Source of the DNA: Diospyros lotus
Taxonomy: Eukaryota > Streptophyta > Magnoliopsida > Ericales > Ebenaceae
Assembly: GCF_014633365.1 (NCBI RefSeq)
Contig: NC_068338.1
Coordinates: forward strand, 51,905,716-51,969,715
Reading direction: 5' to 3'
Length of the DNA: 64,000 nucleotides
Under the pieces are notes generated by a model. The model saw nothing but the letters and a program-made list of their open reading frames with translations, searched no databases and was not told where the DNA came from. Shown here piece by piece: positions 38,301-47,796 of this stretch. The position numbers and the translations under genes were made by a program. Within the stretch, counting starts at the first letter, position 1. Every line of letters begins with the position of its first letter.

Positions 38301-40807
38301 TACATTTATTAAATAGGGTGAATTACCAAAAAAGCATCAAATTATGACAGAATTATAGTTATATGCCTAACTTTAAAAGTATCAATTCTACGTGTAAACT
38401 TCCAATTCTATATCAAATCTACAATACTGTCATAACACAGTTAAATAGGACTGACACACATCTATAGAACTGCTGCCATCAGTTAAGAAAGTTTTCGAGA
38501 TTATAAAATCTATGCTAAACTTTAAAAAAATTATCAGATTTACACTGAACTTTAAAACTTTATCAAATAGATTGTAACAATAACAATGGAGGTGGTAGTC
38601 AGTTTCTCACAGATTCATTATCAAAGGTGAGTTTAGGGTTGGGACCCTTATATATGTTATGATATATATGGACAGTGATACAATTTCAAAAATAGGAGTT
38701 GAATTCGCATGTCAAGGTGCTGGATTGACTTTTGCAAACTGCATGGGGTGCTGTGCTGTGCTGTGTGATGGCGCAGCACCCCATGCTGGTGCAAAATGTT
38801 CATTCTTGCACCTCACCCCCATGAGAATTCACCCCCTATTTTTTTTTTTGGGGGGGGGGGGGGGGCGGGGGGGAATCATTATCTTATAACACACACACTC
38901 ACAAATTATCAGTGGCTATATTAGTGCAAGGGAAAGCAAAATGAGGAAATCATTAGGTTTCACAGGTTAGAGCTTATTTATATATGCATTTACATATATA
39001 GAATGCATATATACATATACATATATATAAGCTCATCACCAATTGATATCAAATCCCCCCCCTTTTTTTTTTGTTGATTTATGTCATTGATACAAGGTAA
39101 ACTTCAAAATTCCTAGCGCAAATCCCTGTATATTTAAAATTATAAATATATATTTTTGATTGTGAATCTAATCATTAATTTCAACTTTGATGGATCAGGA
39201 AGATTTGACAACATTGAGAAGATGGGTTTTGATGTATTTAAATTCTCAATCTCATTTCTCCCTGTATTGATTTTTCCCTTTTCTTTCTCCCTCTTTTCCC
39301 CCTTTTCTTTTACAAAGGGGAATTAGGGTTTTGGTAATCTTTTTCCCATTTTAGAAATTAAAGGTTTTTAAAGTTTAGTGTAGATCTGATCATCTCCGAA
39401 ACCTTCATTCCAAATTAGTTTGGTACTTTTAAATTTCTAAAAGGCTTTTAAAGTTTAGTGTAGATCTGATAATGTCAGAAACCTTCTTACCGAATTAGTT
39501 TGATACTTTTTAAAGCTTGGTATTTTTTGGTAATTTACCCTATTAAATATGTGAACCCCTCGTAGTATTTTTTTTTTGCTAGTACAAAATAAGAAATAAG
39601 ATTGACTCACTAAAGCTCTTCCATCCAAGTAATTCATAAAAAAGTTGATGATTAAATAATTAGTAAATAATGGTGCTCATAAATATATTAGCTAAATAAA
39701 ATAAATTTAAATCAATCCATTTGTGTCTCTTAGACCTCAACGTTGGTTAGTTTCTTTTTCTTTTTTCTTTTTTTACCATAAGTTTTTCTAATCAAAGTCA
39801 AAGTGTCTAGCAACTATAATTGATGGTAAGAATACCAAAAAATAATAGTAATTTTGGGCATATGCCTATTAGGCAGGGGATATAAAGTGCATCTCAAGTG
39901 CCCAGTGCAATGCCTCACCCACTGAGCCGTTTGCCTAAGGAGACAGTCTCACCTTGCCCGAGGCGCTCCCCAACTTTGCCTTCTAAAGCTTTGGATAAGA
40001 CAAGTGTTATGATTGAGGATGAGGTTTAGTTTCCTTCAGAATGTCTGTCAATCATGAGTCTTTTTTAGGTAGATTATCTATATTGATAAATCTGGTACAT
40101 TTTGAGCAGCTTCAGTCAATCTAATTGTACATGCATTCACCTGGTGTGGGACTACTGCAATCAGTTATTGGTAGTACTCCGTTAATTGTAGCAGTGCCAG
40201 TACCATTTCTAGTACCTGTTCTTTTGGACCAAATGTTTTCAAGGATCTGCATACTTAGTAGATGAGGAATAAGCTTTTCTTGTCCAGTCAACTGTTTCAA
40301 GGTTCTCTTTCTGCTAGTTAGGTTTATTTCCTAGTGAGTTTGACATTTTCTTCTAATTAGGAAAGTGCTGAATTGTGTTGGCAGGATGAGTTGACGACAA
40401 CGCTAGCAGACCAGTGTCGTCATGCCCAGTATGCTGTGCAGAGAATCATCGAAAGTGCCGGGGACGAGGCCCTGCTTTTCGAGGCCTTGAATGTGAATGA
40501 TGAAATCCAAAAGGTCCTATCCAAATATGAAGATCTGAATAAGCCTCCTGTTGTTTCAGAGGAATTAGAACCTGCTATGATTCCAGTCGCTGTTGAGCCT
40601 GATGATTCCCCCCGTGTTGGGAAAGAAGATGCCCTTGTCAGAAAACCGTCTGGCTCTCGAGCTGGTGCTCAGGGAGGTAACAATGATGAAATGATGGAGG
40701 ATCTTGATGAGATGATCTTCGGCAGAAAATCTGGTGGCACGTCTGAAGCAGGACAACAGGACCCAAAGAAGCAGCAACCGCCTAAAGATGACCTGATCTC
40801 ATTTTGA
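23397..40807 (+). CDS. TOL1: TOM1-like protein (VHS-GAT), TOL1-like
   Basis: TOL proteins bind ubiquitinated membrane cargo and act in early endosomal sorting as a plant substitute for ESCRT-0. Three exons are joined: 23397-23915, 24181-24426 and 40385-40807, giving 395 residues with all introns in phase 0. The VHS domain spans about residues 50-175 ([40 protein letters not shown]). The GAT domain begins near [17 protein letters not shown] at the end of exon 2 and continues in exon 3 ([27 protein letters not shown]). The C terminus is acidic and ends [17 protein letters not shown]. Length and sequence match Arabidopsis TOL1 best from memory. Intron 2 (24427-40384, 15,958 bp) is inflated by nested transposons and cuts the GAT domain. 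Both splice sites are canonical, so the gene is probably still functional. Confidence 0.9.
24794..25040 (+). repeat. 5' LTR of the gypsy element
   Basis: It starts TGTCACATTCCTAAGG and ends GACGCTGACA. By eye it differs from the right LTR (35083-35337) at roughly 20 single bases plus several small indels, so it is clearly older than the copia LTR pair nested inside the same element. Confidence 0.88.
25083..26486 (+). pseudogene. Gypsy gag pseudogene
   Basis: Fragments of a retrotransposon capsid protein are readable in more than one frame. 25765-26256 resembles the gag domain ([42 protein letters not shown]) but is broken by a TAG at 25981. The zinc-knuckle-like motif [14 protein letters not shown] lies near 26292-26335. 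The start of the frame (25083-25760) has several stops. This copy cannot make an intact capsid. Confidence 0.75.
26496..27431 (+). pseudogene. Gypsy pol, first part: protease and start of reverse transcriptase
   Basis: The retropepsin-like stretch at 26496-26948 contains [10 protein letters not shown] where active elements have an Asp in place of the first Gly, so the catalytic residue is lost. A linker with several stops follows. The reverse transcriptase start is seen at 27304-27431 ([22 protein letters not shown]), where the frame is cut by the copia insertion. The rest of the domain resumes at 32707. Confidence 0.8.
27437..27711 (-). repeat. 3' LTR of the copia element (left end on + strand)
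   Basis: 275 bp, TGTTGAGAG...CGTAACA as written on the + strand, next to the polypurine tract. It matches the right LTR with about eight single-base differences by hand count. Confidence 0.93.
27719..30402 (-). pseudogene. Copia pol pseudogene: integrase, reverse transcriptase and RNase H
   Basis: Reading leftwards, the integrase core is split between frames at 30402-30142 and 30172-29558 ([26 protein letters not shown]). Reverse transcriptase follows at 29506-28811 ([33 protein letters not shown]) and ends at a TAG in place of a Trp codon. The next part, 28792-28397, contains the catalytic YVDD. RNase H lies at 28321-27719 ([21 protein letters not shown]). Near 28384-28433 a 25-bp unit is tandemly duplicated, which shifts the frame between reverse transcriptase and RNase H. 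All expected domains are recognisable but no continuous frame remains. Confidence 0.88.
30415..31113 (-). pseudogene. Copia protease and pre-integrase segment
   Basis: The segment keeps the retropepsin motif [11 protein letters not shown] and the GAG-pre-integrase zinc-binding region ([22 protein letters not shown]), then enters the integrase core at LHSDVWD. It is open for 232 residues and closes by frameshift before the second catalytic Asp of the integrase. Confidence 0.85.
31321..32214 (-). pseudogene. Copia gag pseudogene
   Basis: The gag frame starts at 32214 ([22 protein letters not shown]). It is stopped by TGA at 31861-31863, in place of a Trp codon normally found there. It continues in frame at 31833-31516 ([21 protein letters not shown]) to another stop, and in another frame at 31512-31321. 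The zinc-knuckle region near 31360 is damaged and lacks the usual CCHC spacing. Confidence 0.8.
32427..32701 (-). repeat. 5' LTR of the copia element (right end on + strand)
   Basis: 275 bp, flanked on the inside by the tRNA primer-binding site at about 32412-32426 and on the outside by the GTTTG target duplication. Confidence 0.93.
32707..35030 (+). pseudogene. Gypsy pol, second part: rest of RT, RNase H, integrase, chromodomain
   Basis: The reverse transcriptase continues right of the copia element, with the catalytic YFDDILIY box near 32877-32900 and stops on both sides. RNase H is readable at 33280-33645 ([14 protein letters not shown]). The integrase has a zinc-binding segment ([18 protein letters not shown]) near 33850-33990, then the core with Asp in MDFVEGLP and SDRDKVF, and the Glu in a TDG-stop-IERVN remnant near 34337. 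The integrase tail with VGDMVYLK and FHVSLLK lies at 34582-34980. A chromodomain-like end ([14 protein letters not shown]) is in a shifted frame near 34945-35005. At least five stops or shifts are visible. Confidence 0.85.
35083..35337 (+). repeat. 3' LTR of the gypsy element
   Basis: It starts TGTCACATTCCTAAGGG just after the purine tract and ends GACGTTGACA. It is slightly longer than the left LTR because of an expanded TCTCTCT stretch. Confidence 0.88.
35815..36345 (+). mobile_element. LINE-type reverse transcriptase remnant
   Basis: Two recognisable stretches of a plant non-LTR reverse transcriptase remain on the + strand, with stops between them. Near 35860-36000 are [23 protein letters not shown] and KTDYMEC. 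Near 36095-36180 are [25 protein letters not shown] pieces (shown here only in part), followed by a tail matching the usual VADPI.W end. Both the 5' part and the endonuclease are absent. Confidence 0.75.
37045..37225 (-). mobile_element. Au-like SINE
   Basis: Read on the - strand it begins TGGTAGTAACGATAGGGTTG (box A-like), continues with ACTAAAAGGTTATGGC (degenerate box B region), and ends GGGGAGAGCCTTATGCACTAG, followed by GGCAGCCCTT. This order and the end motif match the widespread plant Au SINE as I recall it. A T-rich interruption lies near 37141-37162. Confidence 0.6.
38316..39540. mobile_element. Non-autonomous Mutator-like element (MULE)
   Basis: A perfect 9-bp target-site duplication (TATTAAATA) lies at 38307-38315 and 39541-39549. 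The ends are inverted: GGGTGAATTACCAAAAAA at the left, and the complement of GGGTAAATTACCAAAAAA at the right. Subterminal sequence is also inverted, since motifs like CAGATCTACACTAAACTTTAAAA occur on both sides. The right arm contains two 80-bp tandem units (about 39359-39437 and 39438-39517). No transposase is encoded. 9-bp duplications and long terminal inverted repeats are the hallmark of MULEs. Confidence 0.82.
38685..38845. mobile_element. Foldback/MITE-like inverted repeat inside the MULE
   Basis: The two halves pair over about 65 bp with scattered mismatches. The outer ends are ATAGGAGTTGAATTC and GAATTCACCCCCTAT. The inner stem GCATGGGGTGCTG (38741-38753) pairs perfectly with CAGCACCCCATGC (38774-38786). 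A poly-T run followed by a poly-G run (38850-38873) sits at its right edge. Confidence 0.65.
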
Positions 40808-41192
40808 GCTTTCTGTCTTTTCGAAGAAGCTGCTGCACCCATTTGGTCGGACCGAGCCTCAGATGCTTCTGTTGCCAGACTATTTTTAGGTGTTGGAAAC
40901 TTCTTAATTTGATGCTTGAAAGTCTGTTTGTTAACATCATAAACAGGAGGACTGATTCCTTTTCTCTTTCATACCTTTTTTTTTTTGCGGTTTCCCCCCT
41001 TTGTTCATGCACATTATGTAAGTAGTGATGTGTCCGGAGTTTGGCTTTAGATAATTAATTGCTCGTGCCTGGAGGAGCTCTATACAGAATGGGTATTATG
41101 AAACTTCATACTGATTGATGTTCGTGTGGTATATTTATTATATTGTCATGTTAATTTTGCTTGTCTAGTTCATGTGGCTCTAGCCCACGTTG

Positions 41193-41229
<37 letters not shown>

Positions 41230-41737
41230 TGAGTTGTGAAAAAATTTGGATGATTTGAATATGTCGCACTGTACATTTTTTTTGGCTGTTGATATTATTA
41301 AGCATTTAAGGTGAAATTTAAGGGCGGGATATATTTTGTGGATGTTAACGGGACATTAGCACTCTATATAGAAATGAAATTATTTTCGTTACAAAGTATT
41401 TTGTATCAAACTATAATTTTATTTTTTTGTGAAATAATTAAAATAATATTTTATTCATAGTTCTTTATATGTTTTTTAATTATTTTACTATTTTAAGCTT
41501 AAATGTTTAATTAAGCAATTGAATTATGCCTTAATTCTCAAAATCGAAAAAATTCAAATAAAATTAGCTAAATTATTATCCATATTTCTCTTAAAACATG
41601 AGATTATTTCCTGATTGAATAATAAATGGTTCTGGCCCCTCGGGGTTCGCTGTTTCAGTTTATATACTCATTGAGCTTCTTAGGAAGGCGTAAAAAGCAG
41701 AGAGATCGATCTTTCCGCGGCAATTCTCTCGCAGCAA
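40808..41737. other. TOL1-like 3' UTR and promoter/5' UTR of the GT47 gene
   Basis: No coding gene is seen. The first 300 bp are likely 3' UTR. A pure CT tract occupies about 41193-41224. The remaining A/T-rich part leads to a short leader before the ATG at 41738. Confidence 0.5.
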
Positions 41738-44700
41738 ATGGCCGGAAAATACAGCCACTCGCCCAATTCCCGGTCCAGATCGCCGGTTATCGTTTTCGTC
41801 TTCTCTCTGTTAGTCCTCTCTCTCCTATTTTACATCTTCTCCATCTTCTCATCTCCTTCTCGTCCACTTCCAGTCGATACTTCCAGAATAAACCCTAACC
41901 CTATCCCTTACCCCGACGCCGAGTACTCCTTCGTCGCCTCCCTCGAGGAATTCCTAGCTGCGAAGTCAAATGGCCAAAGATCTGGAGCGGTTCCGGATGA
42001 TACTGCTGATTCGGTGACCCTGGAGGCTGTAAATAGGTTGGATGATAGGATATGGAAGACGGAGATGGAGAGGCTATATGCAGGAGACTTACCTTCGCCT
42101 CTTAAGGTTTATGTTTACGAAATGCCGTCGAAGTTCACATACGATCTGCTTTGGTTGTTTCAGAATACGTACAAGGAGACCTCTAACCTCACCTCTAATG
42201 GTAGCCCCGTGCACCGCTTGATCGAACAGGTAAATGCCGAACTTGTTCGGCTGATTTGCTGAAGAGTAGTTCCTTAATTGCTGATCGATTGAGTTTCTGT
42301 GGATTCTGTTATGAATTACATTAAAATCCTTGCAGTGTTGTGTTCTTACTATATTGTGGTATTACTGATTGTTGTACATCGGAATTCCTATTTCCTCGTG
42401 CTTTTAATTATTTTTATGATTTTAATCTATTTGACTGATTAATTTATCTCAATTTTTTGACTGGGGTCGCGAGGAAAGAGATCTATTTAATGTGTATTAT
42501 CTAGAGCTTGTTTGAATTGAATGTCGAACTTTTCAAATTACAAATTGGTAAGTTCCTTGTCTCCTTCCGCAACATACCATCAAGCTGCGGGTCTCTGGCA
42601 AAGCATGCAATTCCATTCTTTTTTCTTTCTCTTTTCATTTGTCGTTGGAAATTACTTGAAAAGCACGTTATAGTTTTATCTTACATGCCTCTTCTAACAT
42701 ATTTTTGACCTGAAATAATTTTGCAATACTTAGCTAAACATGGAATATTGGCTTTCTAGTTGAAATGAAAATATTTTACCATTTCTATGGCAGCATTCTA
42801 TTGACTATTGGCTGTGGGCTGACTTGATTGCATCGGAATCTGAAAGGCTTTTGAAAAATGTTGTCAGAGTTCATCAGCAGGAGGAGGCAGACCTGTTCTA
42901 CATTCCATTTTTCACAACCATCAGCTTCTTCTTGTTGGAGAAACAGAAATGCAAGGCACTTTATAGGGTGTGAGTGAATTTCTGATTAAAGAATTTGCAT
43001 TTATGCAATTATTTTTTCTCCTTTTTTTGCAATTCCATCAAACTCCAGAAAATATTTCATTAATATTATATTTCTCATATATTTTATTTTCTACTCTAAG
43101 GCATAGCTTAAACTCAACTTGGAAAATCATGGTGCTGCTTGGCACTGTTTCTATTTTTCTTGTAATTGCTGTTTCTTTTCTATTCGAGTACAAATGAACC
43201 ATTATATGAGGGGTTTGTGCATTGATCATTTACTGCTCCCACATATGATCCCTCACCACTGGCTACAAATTGACAATGTTGTTTCTTGGCGAGTTGGAAA
43301 TTACTTTTTCTGAGAACTAATAATTAAATGGTATCTATGTGCTTTTAAACCCTACATATAATTTTAACCAAAAACCTCATTGGTTAAAATATTGGACGGA
43401 GAATCTCATCAGCTTTCCATTTCCACTATATCTGATAACACAATCCAGATGAAAAGAAAGGAAATGCCACCAGATGAATTGAAGATATATTGCGTAATTT
43501 GGTTTTTCATTTTTAGGAATCAATATTTCACCTATACCTGGACTTACTGACATTCTGCAATTCTCCACGTGTGGTAGAGTGAAGAATTTACGTCCCACAT
43601 ACTTGTGCTGTAGATTTTGGTTAGCCTTCTTTTTCTCTGATATTTCCTTCTGGAATTCTAAATAAAATATTTCATGTTTCCATTCAGCTGGCTGAAAAAG
43701 CATGTGTCTTAAATATGCATCCCCTTCGACATTTTTTAGATATATGTACTGTAGACTTACAAAAGATTTTTTTTTTTTTCTGTTTTCTGCTTTTCTTTTA
43801 TATGTTTTGGATCTGAAATGAGTGTACCATTTTCTGGGTATATGAAATGAGGGAAACATGTGAGCCAGAAAGTGTATTAAATTATCTGATTATGGGACTG
43901 TTATTAAGTTTTACAACAAACGTATAATTCAATTTTGCTTACTTGCTCCTTTTATATGCATTTAATCATTGATGTAGGAAGCTTTGAAGTGGGTGACAGA
44001 TCAGCCTGCATGGAGACGGTCTGAAGGAAGAGACCATATACTTCCAGTTCATCATCCCTGGTCTTTCAAATCTGTTCGGCGATATATGAAGAATGCAATT
44101 TGGCTACTACCGGACATGGACTCCACAGGAAACTGGTTCTTATCTAACTCATGTTTCAATTAATATGTATAATGTCCAGTATTTGTTGTGGCTGCTGATG
44201 ACTAATTAGAGTAAAAACATTTTTAGGTACAAGCCTGGGCAAGTTTACCTTGAGAAAGACCTGATACTTCCATATGTCCCGAATGTTGAGTTGTGCAATC
44301 TCAAATGCTTAGCAGAAACTGAAGGAAAGAGAAGCACACTTCTATATTTTCGAGGGAGGCTTAAAAGAAATGCTGTAAGAGATTGGTAGAGACTATTAAG
44401 TGAATTAGCTCTATTTTGATTTATTAAAGACCTTTTTTTATTTTTTTCTAAGTTTTTGAAGTCTAACTTTTGGAAATTAAAGATAATTCTTGATATATCT
44501 TAAAATGGCAGCAAGAATCAGGTAATGTTATGGTAATGAAATGCTCGAAATCAGTTGTGATGGCTGATGAATGGCTATTGGGAGATTGAACAGCATGTGT
44601 TCTTTTTTGATGCAGGAGTACATTAAATAGAACAGATTTAACAAACAAAATAGACGGCAACTGTAATTTTTCTAGGCCAACATATTGCCCATACTCAGTT

Positions 44701-47700
44701 GAACGGAAAGGAGAAGATACATGTTTAACTTGTCATATAAAGATAGTGATAGAAGATGCATGTTACAGTGACACATATTAAGGACAGTGGTTGCAATGTG
44801 TGATTATTGCTATTAGCATTACTGAAATCAATTTGTCACAGTTTTTGAAGTCTTGTCAGTCAATTTGTGCATGTGTCAATTTTCCTTGTTAGAAAATTTT
44901 GATTGTAATTTCTGTAGGCAATATTATATTTTTTTAGAAATTTGCAAGGCTTCATTTCTGTGTTATTAAGCCTTACTGCCCCCTAATTGGAGGTTATCTT
45001 ATGGTTGGGAGTCAATAAAGTTTCCTTTAGGAATACTTTCATAGCAGTCTGGTAGTCCAAATAAGATCAAACTCATGATTTTATGATATCTAGCTGATTC
45101 TCTTATCATTGAAATGGAGGGATATGAAAAGTGAAGCAATAAGATGATGAAAATGTAAGTTTGTGCTATGTGGCAAAGTGTAACCATAAAAATATCAGTT
45201 TGACATGTAACCACAAATCCAGTTATTTATCTTTTCTGTTTATTGTATTGGAGGATGAAGTGCGATTCTCTAATTTGAGCACTTACGGCAATAGAACGCA
45301 CTGGGAGTTGAGATCACATTTGTTTTGTTTTTGAGTTTTTTAATATTATTAACAGCCTAAGTAATCCAGTGCTTGCCTGGGATATTGGCTTCTTTTAATC
45401 ACACTTTGAAATAGTTTTGACGTCTGATTGCCTTGTGTCTGTACTTACATCATTGTATTTCCTTTGACTTAATTTGCTTTACTTTCAGGGAGGAAAGATA
45501 CGTGCCAAACTTGTCGCTGAATTGAGTGGTGTGGAGAGTGTAGTAATAGAGGAGGGGACAGCTGGAGAGGGAGGGAAGCAAGCTGCTCAGGATGGCATGC
45601 GCAAGTAAATTCTGGATTGTGTAATGAATTCTTTTTCATACCATTTGTTCTCTGAATACTTTATTGAGGCCGTTGATTTTTTCTTTTTGGTGATTAGGTC
45701 CGTCTTTTGCCTAAGTCCAGCTGGTGACACTCCTTCATCTGCAAGATTGTTTGATGCTATTGTTAGTGGATGTATACCTGTTATAGTTAGTGATGAACTA
45801 GAGCTTCCTTTTGAAGGAATACTTGATTATCGTAAAGTATGTATATCTGCTCCAAGTTTTCTCTGTTAATATATTAATTTTATTGCATCTTTTCAGATCA
45901 TGATGATTTGGAAAATTATGAGATATAACCTTTTGTAGATACAAATTGCGGATATTTCTCTTTAAAATATGCATATCTGCTCCAAGTTGTAAAGGTAGTA
46001 AATTGCGGATATTTCTTTTTAAAATGTAATAATGTCAATTATATTCTTAATTTACATATATGTATACATACTAAAAAGTAATAAGTTGAGCATAATGCAA
46101 TTTTTTCTACATCTTAAAGGATGCCATGCTTTAATTGCTCCGGTGCTCTCTCCTTTGCTTATTGCTCTCTTATATCATGTAAGGAGTAGCAATCTACATG
46201 TTCTAGATTTATGTTTTAGATGCTACTACTATTCTAGCTGTTGAGTGGTGCTTCTAGTGACGCCTTGAATGGTACTATTCTAGCTCTCTCCTTTGCTTAT
46301 AGCTCTCTTATATCATGTAACCAGAAGCAATCTACATGTTCTAGATTTATGTTTTAGATGCTACCTACTATTCTAGCTGTTGAGTGGTGCTTCTACTGAA
46401 GTCTATCAACCGAAATGAAGTCACAAACCTCTCATAAACTTCCTTAGATTCTTTTCTTTTTGGGGGTTAAAAAGAGGTTTTGTGGCAAGTTTAAAGTTGT
46501 CATAGTTTGATTTGAGCAAGAGGACATAACAACAGGGTTGCAGCTTTGTATTGGTAGTATGCACAAATTCTTTTCTTGTTTTCTTTGGTTAGGGCGTCTA
46601 GTTTAATTGCTTTAAGAATGCTAACTATTATCTTTCACTGAATTATTTTTATGTTGCATTTAGGTTATGTTCCCATATTTTATCCAAGTCTAATCAACTT
46701 TTGTTTGCTTGTAAATGCAGATAGCTCTGTTTGTTTCCTCTAGTGATGCTGTGCAGCCTGGTTGGCTGTTAAGATTTCTAAGAAGTGTTAGTCCTTCCCA
46801 AATCAAAGAAATGCAATTGCGTCTAGCTAAGGTTTGTGGCTTTGCAGTTGATCTTTTCTACCCTGCAATTTTCTGCCAGGTTTATCTAACTATTGGTGAA
46901 TGGTAAGGAATGTATAGCTAGCCATTCTCACAGTTTCAGCTGATTGCAGTTGGGTTGTTCTTATCATTATTTTACATGACTACTGACGATCTGTTAAATT
47001 CTAGATTTTCTCTTTTTCTAATAGGCAAACAACTAGGTTACTGATTCTGCTACTACCTTTTCCTCCTTTTTTGTGTCAGTATTCAAGGCATTTTTTATAC
47101 TCTCATCCAGCTCAACCTTTGGGTCCAGAAGATCTGAGTTGGCGAATGGTTTGTTTCTCTATCCTCCTATCTACCTAATGTGAATTCATTCATTTATTAT
47201 GCTCTAAAACTTAAGAGTTGAAGAAGTGTGTTTAAAGTTTTAACCATCACTGGGCTTATGATTTGTTGTTTATTTTAAATATTATTATGATTGTTATTTT
47301 TTTTTCTGCACATATCAAAATGCAAATAGAACTGAAATTCGTATTGGTAATCTAATTCTGTTGGTTGAGAATACTCACATCAGACCGCTGTCCATTTTTG
47401 AGGGGTATGGTTTGTGACTCTTTACAAGGAAAAAAAAATTATGCACCTTAAAAGAATAAGAAGGAATTTTTTTATTTTTTTTTTGGATAAAATATACAAG
47501 GATTTGCCGAGTATTAAGACAATGACTAGAAATGAATGAAAATCCAAAAGTCATATAGCCAACCCTACATAGGGAGATAAAAGAAGATTAGGTATATTGT
47601 TGTTGAATTGTGCTTTTATGCATCTTACACATGAAAATCTATTATCCAACTTGCTTTTCAGATAGCTGGGAAGTTGATGAACGTCAAACTTCACACCCGG

Positions 47701-47796
47701 AGATCACAGCGTGTGGTAAAAGAATCTAGAAGCATGTGCACGTGTGAATGCAAGCGTGCCAACATGACAAGCCCCCCAGGTTTACCATTGTCTTGA
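41738..47796 (+). CDS. GT47 exostosin-family glycosyltransferase (ARAD-like)
   Basis: Type II Golgi membrane glycosyltransferase of the GT47 exostosin fold, probably acting on a cell-wall polysaccharide or proteoglycan; donor and acceptor are unknown. Nine exons are joined: 41738-42229, 42794-42967, 43978-44135, 44227-44374, 45489-45604, 45698-45836, 46721-46831, 47080-47148 and 47662-47796, giving 513 residues. A short basic cytosolic tail precedes a membrane anchor at about residues 17-39 ([18 protein letters not shown]). The catalytic region has [53 protein letters not shown] and [14 protein letters not shown], all typical of exostosins. All junctions keep frame. It sits directly after the TOL1-like gene, as I recall for Arabidopsis At5g16890 after At5g16880, and is likely its orthologue. 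Arabinosyltransferase activity (ARAD1/2) is only family-level inference. Confidence 0.9.
46145..46400 (+). repeat. Tandem duplication in GT47 intron 6
   Basis: About 118 bp at 46145-46260 is repeated at 46283-46400, starting GCTCTCTCCTTTGCTTAT and ending TGAGTGGTGCTTCTA, with few differences. It is intronic and does not touch splice sites. Confidence 0.85.

Larger units (their letters stand above)
24427..40384 (+). other. Giant 16-kb intron 2 of the TOL1-like gene
   Basis: The intron starts AAG|GTAATT and ends GGCAG|GAT. Contents in order: short host sequence to 24793; gypsy element 24794-35337 with a nested copia at 27437-32701; LINE remnant at about 35815-36345; Au-like SINE at about 37045-37225; a diverged pair of repeats near 37741-37850 and 38045-38140; Mutator-like element 38316-39540; and a fragment at about 39850-39990 with GCCTAAGG..GAGGCGCT motifs common in plant repeats. 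The remainder is A/T-rich with no gene. At least two thirds of the intron is recognisably mobile-element sequence. Confidence 0.85.
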
